In this document: positions 62,238-64,000 of the stretch, in pieces
Position numbering within the stretch: position 1 is the stretch's first letter
How the letters are laid out: every line of letters starts with the position of its first letter
DNA from: an uncultured Eubacterium sp.
GTDB lineage: Bacteria; Bacillota; Clostridia; Lachnospirales; Lachnospiraceae
DNA: 64,000 bases
Direction: 5' to 3'
Assembly (NCBI RefSeq): GCF_934295145.1
Contig: NZ_CAKRAS010000009.1
Location: forward strand, 1 to 64,000
The notes under the pieces: model-generated
The model's database searches: none
What the model was told of the DNA's origin: nothing
Seen by the model: only the letters and a program-made list of their open reading frames with translations
Made by a program: the position numbers and the translations under genes

Positions 62238-63266
62238 CTAATGCACTAATTCCTGCTCTGAGAACAGCTGTTTTACAACTAATCTGTAATCAGACAAATG
62301 CTGTGCTTTTCGGATCTTTTTCTCATACTTCACGGTATTTGTGAAAGACCATGCCATATAAAACCATAGTTCTTTCATTTTAAAAAGTACATTTCGCTCC
62401 CCGGACATTTCCTGTGTATAATCTGCAAGCAAACGCTCGTGAAACTCCCAGAGACGGGCTTTTGAAAGTACTTCCGTCCCCCTGATTTCACCAAACAATG
62501 CCGGATTTGCCAGCACTCCACGTCCAAGCATTATGCCGGACAAATCCATTCCATCTTTTTTCACAGGCACACGATTTTCAGATAACGGATTGAAACTGTT
62601 TTCTTCCGCAAGATTTTTCTGTACATTTTCCGCATCTGATATCTGTTTTAACACCTGCTCATACTTGTCTTTGTTAAAAATATCCCCATTGTATACAACA
62701 GGATTTTTGGATTTTGACAATGCTTCCAGAAAACTTTCCATCCTCGGTGTGTATTTGTAGTAATCCGTCTGTACTCTTGGATGAATGATCAGTTCTGTCA
62801 CCGGGAATTTGTTATATATTTCCAACAAATGTTCAAATTCTTCTGCATCTTCCATTCCAAGACGCGTTTTTAAGGACAAGCGGATATTCAACTTGCTGTA
62901 TACTTCCTCCAGAAACTGCTCCAGCGCATCCGGTTTTGCCAGAAATCCTGCGCCCCGGTATTTTGTCACCACTGTACGGGACGGACAGCCCAAATTCAGA
63001 TTGATTTCCTTATATCCAAGCTGTTCCAGCTCCTGTGCCGCTTTGAGAAATATTTCCGCATTGTTTGCCATCACCTGCGGAACCAATATGATTCCTTCGT
63101 TATGTTCCGGTGCAATATCCTTATATTCCTTCGGACTGATGCTGCGGTTCTGATTCGGTGCCAGAAACGGCGAAAAATATTTATCTGCTTTTTCAAAATA
63201 GTCTGCCTGTGCATTTCGGTAAATATATCCGCCAATTCCCTCCAGCGGTGCAAAATATAAGTTCAT
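62238..63266 (-). CDS. tRNA-dihydrouridine synthase family protein
   Basis: A 342-residue FMN enzyme that reduces uridines in tRNA. Catalytic Cys94 is in EINLNLGCPSRTVVTKYRGAGFLAKP; the flavin-binding features IHPRVQ and VYNGDIFN and GIMLGRGVLANPALFGEI follow. It has an insertion of about 35 residues around 215-245, compared with typical members. It lies 24 bases after the GH42 gene at the right edge and may be cotranscribed with it. Confidence 0.9.
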   Translation of the reverse strand: MNLYFAPLEGIGGYIYRNAQADYFEKADKYFSPFLAPNQNRSISPKEYKDIAPEHNEGIILVPQVMANNAEIFLKAAQELEQLGYKEINLNLGCPSRTVVTKYRGAGFLAKPDALEQFLEEVYSKLNIRLSLKTRLGMEDAEEFEHLLEIYNKFPVTELIIHPRVQTDYYKYTPRMESFLEALSKSKNPVVYNGDIFNKDKYEQVLKQISDAENVQKNLAEENSFNPLSENRVPVKKDGMDLSGIMLGRGVLANPALFGEIRGTEVLSKARLWEFHERLLADYTQEMSGERNVLFKMKELWFYMAWSFTNTVKYEKKIRKAQHLSDYRLVVKQLFSEQELVH

Positions 63267-63290
63267 ACTATCGTTTTTCCTTCGTTAATT

Positions 63291-64000
63291 TTAATTCTGA
63301 TATACTTTTGTCTCGTACGGCTCCAGTGCGATCTCGCCTTCGCTGTCTGCGGTTGTATACAGATCTGTCATCCGCGTTTTTAGGGTGATGTTCTGTTTTT
63401 CGCTGCTATAATTCAGCACAAAAATGTACTTCGCATCGTTTTTCTCACGCACTGCGATCTCACAGTCAGCTGGCAGCTCGATCAGCTCTTTCCATGGATT
63501 GATCACTCCGGTATAAGTCAGAAATTCTGTCACATTCTGACGGGTAAAGGTGCCACCAAAGTGCAGTGTATAACCCTGCTGTGTGTTGGTGCGGATCAAC
63601 GCCGGGCGGCCTGCGTAATAATTTGAGGTATATTTTGCAAGCACTTCCACATTGTCTCCTGCTGCAGCCAAAATGTCGTTAAAAATACCTGTCTCGATTT
63701 CTTTTCCGTTCCAGTCCATGGCCACCGGATCATCTGCCGGTCCCACAAAGGTAAATTCTTTGACATCGGTATGACTTACATTTGTCAGCAGCCCCGGCAT
63801 TGGCTCCATCACGCAGTGACCATGCTTGTCTTTCTGTCCTGTACGGGCTCCGATGATCAGTTTTCCACCTGCTTTTACATACTCTTTCAGCACTTTCGCA
63901 CGTTTTTTCGTCAGGATCAATGGATGCGGATAAATTAATACCGGATATTTTTTCAGTTCTTCCAGTTCGGTACTGTCTTTTAAATAGAAGATATCCATCG
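63291..64000 (-). CDS. Beta-galactosidase GH42, 3' part (runs off the window)
   Basis: The last 236 or so residues of a GH42 protein: the trimerisation domain (YPVLIYPHPLILTKKRAKVLKEYVKAGGKLIIGARTG and HFGGTFTRQNVTEFL) and the C-terminal beta domain. The catalytic barrel lies beyond position 64000, so activity cannot be judged. It is distinct from the complete GH42 gene at 48621. The ATG at 63998 is probably internal. Confidence 0.85.
   Translation of the reverse strand, partial: MDIFYLKDSTELEELKKYPVLIYPHPLILTKKRAKVLKEYVKAGGKLIIGARTGQKDKHGHCVMEPMPGLLTNVSHTDVKEFTFVGPADDPVAMDWNGKEIETGIFNDILAAAGDNVEVLAKYTSNYYAGRPALIRTNTQQGYTLHFGGTFTRQNVTEFLTYTGVINPWKELIELPADCEIAVREKNDAKYIFVLNYSSEKQNITLKTRMTDLYTTADSEGEIALEPYETKVYQN

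Noticed and set aside
1..64000. CRISPR array, tRNA, rRNA or prophage genes
   Set aside because: No regularly spaced repeats, tRNA-like cloverleaf, rRNA segments or phage proteins were recognised.

Overview
The window looks like the chromosome of a gut Lachnospiraceae bacterium (Blautia/Ruminococcus-like; genus not certain). The reasons are moderate-to-low GC, strong AGGAGG ribosome-binding sites, frequent GTG/TTG starts, a clostridial-type 2[4Fe-4S] ferredoxin, a 2-hydroxyacyl-CoA dehydratase-type activase, an FprA flavodiiron protein, DUF4317, and many glycoside hydrolases fed by sugar ABC transport. No rRNA, tRNA, CRISPR array, phage or intact insertion sequence was recognised.

Layout. 0.2-7 kb (minus): AI-2E-type permease, a large TPR/acidic/AAA-like protein, glycogen branching enzyme and a PAP2 phosphatase. 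7-14.5 kb (minus): a YbhJ-type aconitase-family hydratase, a two-component system preceded by a coiled-coil protein, and a DUF362 Fe-S protein. 14.9-17.9 kb (plus): a HgdB-like protein followed by a HgdB-like/activase fusion. 18.1-20.7 kb (minus): PnuC, a DUF3784-like protein, and an ECF sigma/anti-sigma pair with a likely autoregulatory promoter. 20.9-24.9 kb: LacZ and a divergent AraC regulator. 25-27.2 kb: two membrane proteins. 27.4-31.5 kb (minus): GtrA, GT2, UDP-galactopyranose mutase and a priming sugar transferase, a surface-polysaccharide module. 31.6-33.9 kb: LeuA and a ferredoxin. 34-44.8 kb: a LacI regulator and an eight-gene sugar operon (FucI-like isomerase, FGGY kinase, complete RbsABC-like transporter, Gfo/Idh protein, cupin). 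45-50.6 kb: Fic protein, GH51, PAP2, GH42. 51-55 kb: DUF4317, LysR, ROK glucokinase. 55.3-64 kb: Gfo/Idh oxidoreductase, MetA, MATE, AzlCD, flavodiiron protein, Dus, and the 3' part of a second GH42 gene.

Function. GH2, GH42 (two) and GH51 enzymes, the FucI/FGGY/ABC operon, glucokinase and glycogen branching enzyme form a glycan-to-sugar-to-storage theme (galactosides and arabinosides). The Fe-S/flavodiiron proteins reflect a strict anaerobe protecting oxygen-sensitive enzymes.

The most unusual content is noncoding. (1) Five intergenic stems share the apical core AGCGATTgTTAGC and, in the copies aligned, a U-C mismatch, while their outer stems differ between copies but are self-complementary; a sixth, enlarged relative carries about 110 nt inside the core. 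(2) Two roughly 210-235-nt structures (50681-50913 and 53883-54094) share invariant single-stranded segments, while at least three helices differ in sequence and stay paired, the signature expected of a selected structured RNA. (3) A dispersed mosaic repeat recurs at 14.5, 51, 53.4 and 59.6 kb. The sugar operon also has a run of eight G in its promoter spacer, a candidate phase-variation site. All of this was read by eye; no database search or folding program was used.
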